A stretch of DNA of 7,969 nt from Psychromonas sp. (GTDB lineage Bacteria > Pseudomonadota > Gammaproteobacteria > Enterobacterales > Psychromonadaceae). Under the pieces are notes generated by a model that saw only the letters and a list, made by a program, of their open reading frames with translations, was not told the origin of the DNA and did not search any database. Position 1 is the first letter of the stretch. Each line of letters begins with the position of its first letter. Shown piece by piece: positions 1 through 7,412 of the stretch. The DNA lies in NCBI GenBank assembly GCA_023145575.1, contig JAGLDN010000121.1, positions 1 to 7,969 on the forward strand, given 5' to 3'. Position numbers and translations under genes: made by a program.

Positions 1-256
1 CAAAGGTCGAATTAAAACAAAGACTTTAATTCCTAAGTACTTATTCTACATAGAGATTTTATAACAACGCGCCTTGGTACTAATTGCCTTGCCCTGCGGG
101 GAACAAGCTCGAAAACCAAGACTGCGTTGCAATAATCGAAAGTGAATAACAATAAAGGGTTAAAGTCTTTTGTTTAACCCTACCGAAGGGAATATTCTGC
201 CTTGTTCTGATCAACGAGCTTGAACCTGACAAAGCATTTTTACGTCACATGGGGAT
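1..256 (+). repeat. MITE-like dispersed repeat, copy A (left end outside window)
   Basis: Non-coding repeat cut by the window start. Positions 41-135 match the reverse complement of 1811-1905 without gaps at 91 of 95 positions (counted by eye). Positions 190-253 match the reverse complement of about 1726-1783 with small indels. Positions 14-108 also align in direct orientation with about 7601-7690. The right end, TTTTACGTCACATGGG at 238-253, is the terminal motif shared by the family. Inside are nested inverted repeats (CCTTGG/CCAAG, GCCCTGCGGGG) and an extra 28-nt hairpin at 154-181 that copy B lacks. No open frame of note is present. Comparison with copies B and C suggests the missing left end lies some tens of bases before the window. 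Mobility by a transposase acting in trans is an inference; no transposase is encoded here. Confidence 0.72.
156..181. repeat. Hairpin inserted within repeat copy A
   Basis: A perfect 9-bp stem, AGGGTTAAA (156-164) and TTTAACCCT (173-181), with an 8-nt loop. It is absent from the otherwise near-identical copy B, where the sequence runs straight across the equivalent point. No T-tract follows it, so it is not a typical intrinsic terminator on the + strand. Confidence 0.5.
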
Positions 257-377
257 AAGAGGTACCAATGATAACCTTATTCCTACACACTGATTTGATT
301 ACATCTGATGACTAAATTTCAGTTTTCTTACACACAAAGTATTAAATACTAGAGACTGTAGATCATTAATTAGGTTT

Positions 378-582
378 TATACCCGTTAGCATTCAATGTG
401 CAACATCTAGCAAGCGTTGCCGCGGTATCTTCGAAAACTAATACATTTTAAATGAGTCTTTTTTCATTTAAACTATCGGCAAATGATTAGTATCGCTAAT
501 CGTTGAGATGTCATCACACCACTCATTGCCAAGAGATGAACGCTGATGACTTAATAACGCAATTTGTTTTGTGACGGGTATA
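378..582. repeat. Second MITE-like element with TATACCCGT terminal inverted repeats
   Basis: A 205-bp non-coding segment bounded by perfect 9-bp inverted repeats, TATACCCGT at 378-386 and ACGGGTATA at 574-582. Internal inverted repeats include TTTAAATGA/TCATTTAAA (447-455 and 464-472) and GATTAG/CTAATC (484-500). The outer sequence recalls dispersed repeats with TATACCCGT ends, followed by CTCATTGCCAAG-like internal sequence, that occur in other Gammaproteobacteria. That resemblance is from memory and unverified. If the outer TA on each side is the target duplication, the true ends are TACCCGT/ACGGGTA, as in Tc1/mariner-IS630-type MITEs (inference). The right end lies 56 bp before the isomerase start codon and includes part of a TATACT box at 581-586 that could act as a -10 element. 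No good -35 is seen. Confidence 0.5.
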
Positions 583-638
583 TACTTAAATCACAACGAA
601 ATGCAAACCAATTCTTCGGCAGTCAATAAGGATGTATA

Positions 639-1598
639 ATGAATAAACTGTCTTTTTCTAATGACAAATTATTGAAAGAAATTTGTTTAGTTTTTGATGT
701 ACAAAGCACTGCGCTAACTCGCCATAGAAGACGATTAGGCAGTGAATATTTAAGCGCCCTCTCTCTTATGGTTAATTGCCAGGGCCGCATTGTTGTTTCT
801 GGTATGGGAAAGTCAGGTCATATCGGTAAAAAAATAGCAGCGACATTAGCATCCGTCGGCACGCCCTCCTTTTTTATGCACCCAGGTGAGGCTTTTCATG
901 GAGATCTGGGCATGTTGGTAAAAGAGGATGTATTATTGCTTATCTCCTATAGCGGTGAAACAGATGAAATATTAAAAATAATTCCGTCTATTCAACATTT
1001 TGGTAACAAAATTGTTTCTATTACTGGAAAAATGACGTCAACACTAGCAAAATATTCTGATGTTGTATTAGATGCCAGCATAGAAAAAGAGACATGCCCA
1101 AATAACTTAGCGCCAACAACCTCGACCACTTTAGCACTTGTAATTGGTGATGCGTTAGCCTCCGCATTGACACTTGAGAAACACTTTACACCGAAGGACT
1201 TTGCCCGTTTCCATCCAGGCGGGAGCTTAGGCAAGCGATTGCTCACTGACGTCAAACATGAAATGCGAACCAAAAATTTACCAATCGTTAGCCCAACAAC
1301 GTCTTTAACAGATACGCTGATGATAATGACAGAAACAAGGACTGGTCTCGCACTTGCGCTTGAAGATAATTGCTTAAAAGGGGTTATTACCGATGGAGAT
1401 GTTCGTCGCTTTCTTATTTCAGGAAAGAGTATTAATGATGCAGTAGCAAGCGATTTAATGAATAATTCGCCGTGTTACATATCTCCCAACACACGTTTAT
1501 CAGAAGCTGAAAATTTAATGCGGGAAAAACATATTAAATGGCTTATTGTGAGCAATACGGGCAAGGATCTTGTAGGTATTATTGAATGGGGTGAATAA
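639..1598 (+). CDS. kdsD: Arabinose-5-phosphate isomerase, KpsF/GutQ/KdsD family
   Basis: Predicted to interconvert D-ribulose-5-phosphate and D-arabinose-5-phosphate in the cytosol, the first step towards Kdo for LPS or capsule. The 319-aa protein has a SIS domain (about residues 45-180, with GMGKSGHIG, HPGEAFHGDLGM and SYSGETDE) followed by two CBS domains (about 205-262 and 270-319). K58, E110, E151 and H192 correspond to K59, E111, E152 and H193 of E. coli KdsD, so the active site looks intact. The start is supported by AAGGA at 628-632, six bases before the ATG. The protein ends in GIIEWGE, about eight residues short of E. coli KdsD (328 aa), which trims the end of the second CBS domain. 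The gene is not next to kdsC/lpt genes, and inverted copies of a dispersed repeat flank it. It could therefore be a capsule (KpsF) or sugar-catabolic (GutQ) paralogue. The family is certain; the exact symbol is not. Confidence 0.93.
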   Translation: MNKLSFSNDKLLKEICLVFDVQSTALTRHRRRLGSEYLSALSLMVNCQGRIVVSGMGKSGHIGKKIAATLASVGTPSFFMHPGEAFHGDLGMLVKEDVLLLISYSGETDEILKIIPSIQHFGNKIVSITGKMTSTLAKYSDVVLDASIEKETCPNNLAPTTSTTLALVIGDALASALTLEKHFTPKDFARFHPGGSLGKRLLTDVKHEMRTKNLPIVSPTTSLTDTLMIMTETRTGLALALEDNCLKGVITDGDVRRFLISGKSINDAVASDLMNNSPCYISPNTRLSEAENLMREKHIKWLIVSNTGKDLVGIIEWGE

Positions 1599-1605
1599 TC
1601 CCATT
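1585..1605 (+). other. Weak hairpin across the isomerase stop codon
   Basis: AATGGG (1585-1590) pairs with CCCATT (1600-1605) around the TAA at 1596-1598. The stem is only 6 bp with a 9-nt loop, and no T-tract follows, so terminator function is doubtful. It is the only stem found directly after this gene before the repeat region begins. Confidence 0.2.
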
Positions 1606-1620
1606 AATTAAAAGGTCAAT

Positions 1621-1652
1621 TCACATGTAACGCAAAGATGCTTTGTCAGGCA
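1621..1652 (-). repeat. Solo end fragment of the dispersed repeat
   Basis: CACATGTAACGCAAAGATGC continuing into TTTGTCAGGC repeats the end of copy B (1726-1753, CCCATGTGAGGTAAAATGC then TTTGTCAGGC) in the same orientation about 104 bp away. Only this terminal 30 or so bases is recognisable. It may be a remnant of an older copy or a partial tandem duplication of the end of copy B. The intervening 1653-1720 shows no gene and no clear match to the family. Confidence 0.5.
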
Positions 1653-1720
1653 CTAACGCAATGTTCAAAGATAAAACGCAACACTGTCCACTGCTACTAT
1701 TATTAACTATTGTTGCAGCT

Positions 1721-1972
1721 ATATGCCCATGTGAGGTAAAATGCTTTGTCAGGCTCAAGCTCGATGATCAGAGCAAGCACAATATTAGGTAATTGTTGTG
1801 CACTTTTCTATTATTGTAACGCAGTCTTGGTTTTCGAGCTTGTGCCCCGCAGGGCAAGGCAACGAGTACCAAGGCGCGTTGTTATAAAATCTCTATGTAG
1901 AATAACTATACCCACTGCACCTTGGTACTATTTCTCTTGCTGAATTTGCACTTTTACGTTACATGGGTATAT
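1721..1972 (-). repeat. MITE-like dispersed repeat, copy B (complete)
   Basis: A complete 252-bp copy with imperfect 21-bp terminal inverted repeats at 1721-1741 and 1952-1972 that agree at 18 of 21 positions; the shared core reads CCCATGT..., ending GTAAAA. It lies in the opposite orientation to copy A. The centre (1818-1880) is palindromic: AACGC pairs with GCGTT and CTTGGT with ACCAAG, around a GCCC/GGGC stem. The segment 1918-1972 matches 7535-7590 of copy C in inverse orientation. A 65-codon open frame across the element (from 1746) has no ribosome site and no protein-like features, so I read the element as non-coding. Confidence 0.75.
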
Positions 1973-2030
1973 ATGTTAAATTAACTTACAATAGCTTGCG
2001 ATTAAGCAGCCAATTTCCCTTGATAATTGC

Positions 2031-2059
2031 AAAAAATTCTGCACTAAGTACTTTAAGTG
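2031..2059 (-). terminator. Possible weak terminator downstream of xseA
   Basis: Read on the minus strand, CACTTAA and TTAGTG form a short stem with one bulged base at 2042-2059, followed six bases later by a run of six T (2031-2036). The stem is AT-rich and weak. Its position 60 bp past the xseA stop is right for a terminator, but this is a low-confidence call. The rest of 1973-2118 shows no gene; a small CCTGAGTTCAGG palindrome lies at 2107-2118 against the stop codon. Confidence 0.25.
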
Positions 2060-2118
2060 TTCACTCTCGATAATACCAACCAATACCTCGCCAAAGTTAA
2101 CACTATCCTGAGTTCAGG

Positions 2119-3444
2119 TTAATTGACGATGGCGTTTATCTCGCCTTTATTGAGGCGTATATTGATAGTATCACCCGTCGCTAACGCTTCCTTATTTGTA
2201 ACAACATTTTGCTTATCATCTTTTACAATGGCATAACCGCGAGCAAGTACAGCAAGAGGGTTTAAACCATTGAGTTTAGCAATGCTTGTCTGCATATCCT
2301 TCTCATTATTTTTTATTTTTTGAAGGATCGCCTGTATTAAATTATTTTTTAATTGTGATAATTGTTGAACATAAATTTGCATTTTCTGCTTCGGGCTTTG
2401 CTGTAATAATTTTGCCTGCGTTGCTTTATATTGATGCGATTTATTATATAAAATATTGGTTATCGCATGTTGTAAACGTAGTGTTTGCTCATCTAAATGC
2501 TGACGTTGTTGCTGCAATTTATGATTCGGATCTTGCTTTAGTAATTGCTCATTTAATAAAGTAGATTGATGCGCTGATACTTGTATTTTTATTCGAATCG
2601 CGTTTTTAAGCCTATCAAGCAGCGTTTTCAATTGAGCGTCGAGCATTTCTTTACTGGTACTGACAAGCTCTGCCGCGGCGGAGGGCGTTGCGGCGCGAAT
2701 ATCGGCAACCAAGTCACTCATGCTAATATCAATTTCATGACCAACTGCACTGATAATAGGCAACTGACTTTGGAAAACAGCATCTGCAACGATCCTCTCA
2801 TTAAAACACCATAAGTCTTCCAGGGAACCACCCCCACGTCCTACAATGAGTAAATCACACTCATTCCTTGTATTTGCCATTTGGATTTGACTCACGATTG
2901 ACTCGGCACTTTCTTTGCCTTGCACTTGACTAGGATAAATGATGACTTGCATACGAGGATCGCGGCGTTTTAATACACTTAAAATATCATGCAGTGCAGC
3001 ACCGGTTGAAGAGGTGATAACACCCACTGCATTTATGTTTTTCGGTAATGCTTTTTTATATTTATCTTCAAAATAACCTTCACTCGCTAAATGACATTTG
3101 AGAGTTTCAAATTGTTCTTTTAAAAGTCCTGCACCTGATAATTGCATACTTTCAACTATCATTTGATAGTCACCTCGCGCTTCATAAAGGCTTAACTTTC
3201 CATGCACTAATATTTGTTGTCCATATTTAAGTCTAAAACAAACCTTCTTATTATTGCCTTTAAACATGGCACATTTTATTTGTGCGCAGTGATCTTTTAA
3301 TGTGAAATACCAATGACCAGAAACCGCCAACGTGAGATCAGATATTTCACCAGATAACCAAACCAGGCCTAAACCAGTTTCGAGTATTGATTTCGCCACG
3401 CGATTTAATCGACTAACTGTATATATTTTTTCATAATCCGACAT
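2119..3444 (-). CDS. xseA: Exodeoxyribonuclease VII large subunit
   Basis: Catalytic subunit of ExoVII, which with several XseB subunits degrades single-stranded DNA from both ends into oligonucleotides in repair. From the ATG at 3444 the protein is 441 aa (E. coli 456). It has an N-terminal OB-fold (about 1-100, with SGEISDLT, SGHWYFTLKD and YEARGDYQ). The catalytic domain follows, with GVITSSTGAALHDIL (141-155), GRGGGSLEDLW (202-212) and SAVGHEID (232-239). A long Gln/Leu-rich coiled-coil helix (about 265-390) and a C-terminal segment with LNPLAVLARGY complete it. An in-frame TTG two codons upstream (3448-3450) would add Met-Ile, but the ATG matches the family start better. The ribosome site is weak (TTAAG). 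xseB is not in this window. The divergent arrangement with guaB matches that in E. coli. Confidence 0.96.
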   Translation of the reverse strand: MSDYEKIYTVSRLNRVAKSILETGLGLVWLSGEISDLTLAVSGHWYFTLKDHCAQIKCAMFKGNNKKVCFRLKYGQQILVHGKLSLYEARGDYQMIVESMQLSGAGLLKEQFETLKCHLASEGYFEDKYKKALPKNINAVGVITSSTGAALHDILSVLKRRDPRMQVIIYPSQVQGKESAESIVSQIQMANTRNECDLLIVGRGGGSLEDLWCFNERIVADAVFQSQLPIISAVGHEIDISMSDLVADIRAATPSAAAELVSTSKEMLDAQLKTLLDRLKNAIRIKIQVSAHQSTLLNEQLLKQDPNHKLQQQRQHLDEQTLRLQHAITNILYNKSHQYKATQAKLLQQSPKQKMQIYVQQLSQLKNNLIQAILQKIKNNEKDMQTSIAKLNGLNPLAVLARGYAIVKDDKQNVVTNKEALATGDTINIRLNKGEINAIVN

Positions 3445-3620
3445 GATCAATACTTAATTGAAGAAAAAGAGCATTAGCTTATGAGATGAGAAAAAGAATT
3501 GCAAATTTTTAGATTTTTATTTGTATTTTGCTGGAAATCCTCTAATATATATTCGCAATGTTCTGCCTTAAGTTATGATGGTAGAGACTTTATCTCCACA
3601 ACTAAAAGTGATATATTGCG
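3445..3620. promoter_or_regulatory. Divergent xseA/guaB promoter region
   Basis: This 176-bp AT-rich gap must hold promoters for both genes. Towards guaB, plausible pairs are TTGTAT (3521-3526) with TAATAT (3543-3548) at 16 bp, or TTGCAA (3500-3505) with a TGTATT-like box. All are imperfect. The likely guaB leader contains a short imperfect stem at 3581-3599 (GTAGAGA/TCTCCAC). Towards xseA no strong promoter stands out. I see no convincing PurR operator. The guaB ribosome site is also weak, at best AAGTGA about nine bases before the ATG. Confidence 0.4.
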
Positions 3621-5090
3621 ATGCTACGAATTACCAAACATGCGTTAACATTTGATGACGTTTTATTAATACCCGCTTATTCAACAGTGCTTCCTAACAC
3701 GGCTGATTTAAAAACCCAATTAACGCCTTCTATTTCAATGAATATTCCTGTAGTTTCAGCGGCAATGGACACTGTCACCGAAGCTCGCTTCGCGATTGCT
3801 TTAGCACAAGAAGGCGGTATTGGATTTATTCATAAAAATATGTCTACTAAATTACAAGCCAAGCAAGTCCGCTTAGTTAAAATCCATGAGAGTGGTGTGA
3901 TCTTAGATCCTGTGACTGTTTCACCAGAAACAACCTTAGCAAAAGTTAAAGAATTAACCAAAGAGAATGGTTTTGCTGGTTACCCTGTCGTTGAAAACTC
4001 TGGGAAGCTTGTTGGTATTATTACTGGGCGTGATGTTTTATTTGAAGTTGATTTAAATAAAAAAGTGGCAGAGGTTATGACCAATAAATTAGATCTTGTC
4101 ACCGCTAGCCCTGATACGCCTCGTGATGAAATTGAATCATTGATGCATGCAAAACGTATTGAAAAAGTCTTACTAATAGATCCTCACTATAAACTTAAAG
4201 GCATGATCACTGTAAAAGATTTTCGTAAAGCTGAGCGTAAACCAAATGCATGTAAAGATGAATTAGGCCGTTTACGTGTGGGTGCAGCTGTTGGCGCGAA
4301 TGAGTGCGCGAGCAATAAAGATCGAATTGATGCATTAGTTGAAGCAGGCGTTGATGTATTATTAATTGATTCATCACATGGACACTCCCAAGGTGTACTT
4401 GATCAAATCATAGCGACACGCTTAAAATACCCTGATTTACAAATCGTAGGCGGTAACGTTGCCACTGGTACAGCTGCAATAGCATTAGTAGAGGCTGGTT
4501 GTAATGCGGTCAAAGTTGGCATCGGCCCTGGATCAATTTGTACAACGCGTATTGTAACTGGGGTTGGCGTGCCACAAATAACGGCAATTTCAGACGCCGT
4601 TGACGCGCTAAAAGGCACGGGGATCCCTGTCATTGCAGATGGCGGGATACGCTTTTCTGGTGATATTTCAAAAGCGCTTGCTGCTGGCGCATCATGCGTC
4701 ATGATGGGTAGTGTATTTGCAGGGAGTGAAGAATCTCCTGGTGAAATTATCTTTCATCAAGGGCGATCATACAAATCTTATCGCGGTATGGGATCGCTCG
4801 GGGCTATGGCTAAAGGCTCATCTGATCGCTATTTCCAATCAGATAATGCTAGCAATAAATTAGTACCCGAAGGGGTTGAAGGTCGTGTGGCTTACAAAGG
4901 CAACGTAAAACAAATTATCCATCAACACATGGGAGGCGTGCGCTCTTCTATGGGGCTAACGGGGTGCGCAACGATTAACGAACTAAATACCAAAGCTAAA
5001 TTTGTAACAATCACCAGTGCAGGAATGGGTGAAAGCCACGTTCATGATATCACCATTTCAAAAGAAGCTCCGAATTACCGCCGCTCCTAA
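3621..5090 (+). CDS. guaB: Inosine-5'-monophosphate dehydrogenase
   Basis: Oxidises IMP to XMP with NAD+, the committed step of guanine nucleotide synthesis, as a cytosolic tetramer or octamer. At 489 aa it is nearly the same length as E. coli GuaB (488) and begins with the conserved MLRI...ALTFDDVLLIPA. The (beta/alpha)8 barrel is interrupted by a pair of CBS domains (about residues 93-205), which bind regulatory nucleotides in this family. The catalytic loop GPGSICTTR contains Cys307. DGGIRFSGD (340-348) and the flap motif SDRYFQSDNA (Arg403, Tyr404) are intact, and the monovalent-cation and IMP-binding loops look normal. guaA follows after 96 bp on the same strand, so co-transcription is expected, as in the guaBA operon of E. 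coli. No frameshift or missing residue was seen. Confidence 0.98.
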   Translation: MLRITKHALTFDDVLLIPAYSTVLPNTADLKTQLTPSISMNIPVVSAAMDTVTEARFAIALAQEGGIGFIHKNMSTKLQAKQVRLVKIHESGVILDPVTVSPETTLAKVKELTKENGFAGYPVVENSGKLVGIITGRDVLFEVDLNKKVAEVMTNKLDLVTASPDTPRDEIESLMHAKRIEKVLLIDPHYKLKGMITVKDFRKAERKPNACKDELGRLRVGAAVGANECASNKDRIDALVEAGVDVLLIDSSHGHSQGVLDQIIATRLKYPDLQIVGGNVATGTAAIALVEAGCNAVKVGIGPGSICTTRIVTGVGVPQITAISDAVDALKGTGIPVIADGGIRFSGDISKALAAGASCVMMGSVFAGSEESPGEIIFHQGRSYKSYRGMGSLGAMAKGSSDRYFQSDNASNKLVPEGVEGRVAYKGNVKQIIHQHMGGVRSSMGLTGCATINELNTKAKFVTITSAGMGESHVHDITISKEAPNYRRS

Positions 5091-5186
5091 ATAAATAGCC
5101 CCCTGTCCAGCGAAATTTCACGTTCCTATGCCCAGCGTGGGGATGCAGATGAAAATACTGATCACCTAATTTAAAGAGATTATTTA

Positions 5187-6767
5187 ATGACGACAAACAT
5201 CCATAAGCACCGCATCTTAATTTTAGATTTTGGATCCCAATATACACAGTTAATTGCCCGACGGATCCGTGAAATTGGTGTTTATTGTGAACTTTGGAAC
5301 TGGGATGTTGATGAAAATGAAATACAAGCATTCAACCCAAACGGCATTATTTTAGCGGGTGGGCCTGAAACGGTCACAGTAAAAGGCTCGCCTGTCGCGG
5401 CTCAATACGTGTTTAAGGCGGGTGTCCCTGTCTTAGGTATTTGTTACGGTATGCAAGCGATGTCAGCGCAATTAGGTGGCCGCGTTATTAAAGGCAAAGG
5501 TGAAGGCGAATTTGGCTATGCTCAAATTGAAATCACATCACAATCAAGATTACTTAATTCGATTGAAGATGGGTTGGCTGAAAATGGTCATCGCCTATTA
5601 GATGTTTGGATGAGCCATGGCGATAAAGTATCTTCTATTCCTGATGGCTTTGTAGGGCTTGCTCATACTGCAACGTGTGAATTTGCAGCAATCGCCGATG
5701 AAAAAAACCGATTTTATGGTCTTCAGTTTCACCCAGAAGTATCACATACAAAACATGGGGAGACAATGCTTCGTAACTTTGTAGTTGATATTTGTGGCTG
5801 TGAAATACTTTGGACTTCTGCATCTATTATCGAAGATTCCGTTGCACAAATGAAAGCAAAAATTGGTGACGATGAAGTTATTTTAGGGCTTTCTGGTGGC
5901 GTTGATTCATCCGTCACCGCATTATTATTACAGCGCGCAATTGGTGATAACCTCACCTGTGTATTTGTTGATAATGGCTTGCTTCGCCTTAACGAAAGTC
6001 AGCAAGTGATGGATATGTTCGAAGGAAAATTCGGACTCAAGATCATTCACGTAGATGCAGAAAATCGCTTTTTAGACAAAATGGCAGGACAAAGCGATCC
6101 AGAAGTAAAGCGCAAAACAATTGGCCATGTTTTTGTTGAAATTTTTAATGAAGAATCGAAAAAATTAAAGAATGCAAAATGGCTAGCACAAGGCACAATT
6201 TACCCTGATGTAATTGAATCAGCGGTGGCTAAAAATGGAAAGGCGCATGTCATTAAATCACACCATAATGTTGGTGGATTACCCGATAACATGGCGATGG
6301 GCTTAATTGAACCTTTGCGCGAATTGTTTAAAGATGAAGTTCGCAAAGTCGGTTTAGAGCTTGGCTTACCGTATGAAATGCTATATCGCCACCCCTTCCC
6401 AGGACCGGGTTTAGCCGTTCGTGTATTAGGTGAAGTTAAGAAAGAGTATTGTGATTTACTACGTCGTGCTGATGCAATTTTTATTGAAGAGCTACACAAA
6501 GCCGATATGTACCACAAAGTGAGCCAGGCATTTGTTGTGTTTTTACCTGTTCGCTCAGTCGGCGTAATGGGCGATTGTCGCAAATATGATTGGGTTGTAT
6601 CTTTACGCTGTGTTGAAACCATTGATTTTATGACCGCACGTTGGTCTCATTTACCGTATGATTTAATTGGACATGTTTCAAACCGTATTATCAATGAAAT
6701 AGACGGTATTTCACGCGTCGTTTACGATGTGTCCGGCAAACCACCTGCAACGATTGAATGGGAATAA
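5187..6767 (+). CDS. guaA: GMP synthase (glutamine-hydrolysing)
   Basis: Converts XMP, ATP and glutamine to GMP in the cytosol, completing the step begun by GuaB. The 526-aa protein (E. coli 525) has three parts. The N-terminal class I glutamine amidotransferase domain carries Cys86 in GICYGMQ and the His182-Glu184 pair in QFHPEV. The ATP-pyrophosphatase domain has the P-loop SGGVDSS at 236-242. The C-terminal dimerisation domain ends in the conserved KPPATIEWE and includes RHPFPGPGLAVRVLGE. The start is preceded by AAAGAG at 5173-5178. The 96-bp gap after guaB holds only a small CCCA/TGGG stem near 5131, not a clear terminator, which supports a shared transcript. ampD follows after 56 bp. 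A Cys replaces the Gly of E. coli in MGDGRKYDW; this lies outside the catalytic motifs and is probably neutral. Confidence 0.98.
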   Translation: MTTNIHKHRILILDFGSQYTQLIARRIREIGVYCELWNWDVDENEIQAFNPNGIILAGGPETVTVKGSPVAAQYVFKAGVPVLGICYGMQAMSAQLGGRVIKGKGEGEFGYAQIEITSQSRLLNSIEDGLAENGHRLLDVWMSHGDKVSSIPDGFVGLAHTATCEFAAIADEKNRFYGLQFHPEVSHTKHGETMLRNFVVDICGCEILWTSASIIEDSVAQMKAKIGDDEVILGLSGGVDSSVTALLLQRAIGDNLTCVFVDNGLLRLNESQQVMDMFEGKFGLKIIHVDAENRFLDKMAGQSDPEVKRKTIGHVFVEIFNEESKKLKNAKWLAQGTIYPDVIESAVAKNGKAHVIKSHHNVGGLPDNMAMGLIEPLRELFKDEVRKVGLELGLPYEMLYRHPFPGPGLAVRVLGEVKKEYCDLLRRADAIFIEELHKADMYHKVSQAFVVFLPVRSVGVMGDCRKYDWVVSLRCVETIDFMTARWSHLPYDLIGHVSNRIINEIDGISRVVYDVSGKPPATIEWE

Positions 6768-6823
6768 AACCGTTCCAGACCTGGATTTAAAAGATACTTT
6801 TTTAGTTTTAAGGAAAGAATACA

Positions 6824-7393
6824 ATGATTAATGATCTAACGCGTTACAGCGGTGCAGCCTTTATTGAAAGTCCACATTATAATGATCGACCAAAAGACAT
6901 GGATATTTCATTATTAGTTATCCACTGTATTAGTTTACCAGAAGGCATTTATGGCGGAAAACAAATAAAACAATTGTTCACTGGGAGCCTAGATTGTAAT
7001 GAGCACCCGAGCTTTATGAGCTTAAAAGGTGTTGAAGTTTCTGCGCATTGTTTTATTAAGCGAAATGGAACAATCGAACAATATGTCCCCTTTAATAAAC
7101 GAGCTTGGCACGCAGGCGTGTCTTCTTTTGATGGCAGTCAAAACTGCAATGATTTTTCAATAGGTATTGAGCTTGAAGGGACTGATCAAAGTATTTATAC
7201 GCCATCACAATATAAAGCACTGGCGATATTAACCGATGAAATAATGAGTGAATATCCCGCCATAACCAAAAAGAGAATAAAGGCACATAGCGACATTTCG
7301 CCTGGAAGAAAAACCGATCCTGGTTCGTTATTTGATTGGAAGGCTTATTTTAGCTTGCTAAAAAACAAGTCAACTGGGATCCAGATTAATTAA
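6824..7393 (+). CDS. ampD: 1,6-anhydro-N-acetylmuramyl-L-alanine amidase AmpD
   Basis: Cytosolic zinc amidase that removes the stem peptide from anhydro-muropeptides during murein recycling. In bacteria with AmpR-controlled beta-lactamase its activity keeps inducer levels low. The protein is 189 aa (E. coli 183), a single amidase_2 domain with no signal peptide, which separates it from periplasmic AmiD. The zinc ligands are visible as His34 (LLVIHCISLP), His155 (KAHSDISPGRKTDPG) and Asp165. Glu116 (IGIELEGT) and Lys163 are the expected catalytic residues. The substrate-pocket motifs VSAHCFI and VPFNKRAWHAG are intact. The usual HNISLP asparagine is Cys here. AAGGAAA at 6810-6816 gives a good ribosome site. 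The gene follows guaA by 56 bp with only a tiny TCCA/TGGA stem between, so read-through is likely. The usual partner ampE is absent; repeats follow instead. Confidence 0.96.
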   Translation: MINDLTRYSGAAFIESPHYNDRPKDMDISLLVIHCISLPEGIYGGKQIKQLFTGSLDCNEHPSFMSLKGVEVSAHCFIKRNGTIEQYVPFNKRAWHAGVSSFDGSQNCNDFSIGIELEGTDQSIYTPSQYKALAILTDEIMSEYPAITKKRIKAHSDISPGRKTDPGSLFDWKAYFSLLKNKSTGIQIN

Positions 7394-7412
7394 CCTAACA
7401 TCAGGTTAATTA
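7387..7412 (+). terminator. Stem-loop overlapping the ampD stop codon
   Basis: A perfect 10-bp inverted repeat, TAATTAACCT (7387-7396) and AGGTTAATTA (7403-7412), with a 6-nt loop; the first arm contains the TAA stop. It is AT-rich and no T-run follows, so it may act as a transcript-end stabiliser rather than a strong intrinsic terminator. The bases 7413-7534 after it hold no gene or other clear signal. Confidence 0.35.

Noticed and set aside
992..1273. 93-codon minus-strand open frame
   Set aside because: It is antisense to the conserved SIS domain of the isomerase and is a shadow frame.
1746..1943. 65-codon plus-strand open frame
   Set aside because: It lies wholly inside repeat copy B across the palindromic core, lacks a ribosome site and has no protein-like features.
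2286..2814. Two plus-strand open frames opposite xseA
   Set aside because: Both are antisense to well-conserved XseA sequence, with no ribosome site and no recognisable domain.
3445..3620. Purine riboswitch or PurR operator ahead of guaB
   Set aside because: No aptamer-like arrangement and no convincing PurR palindrome could be found by eye.
4403..6622. Several minus-strand open frames opposite guaB and guaA
   Set aside because: All are antisense to motif-rich conserved coding sequence; their composition is that of reverse-complemented codons.
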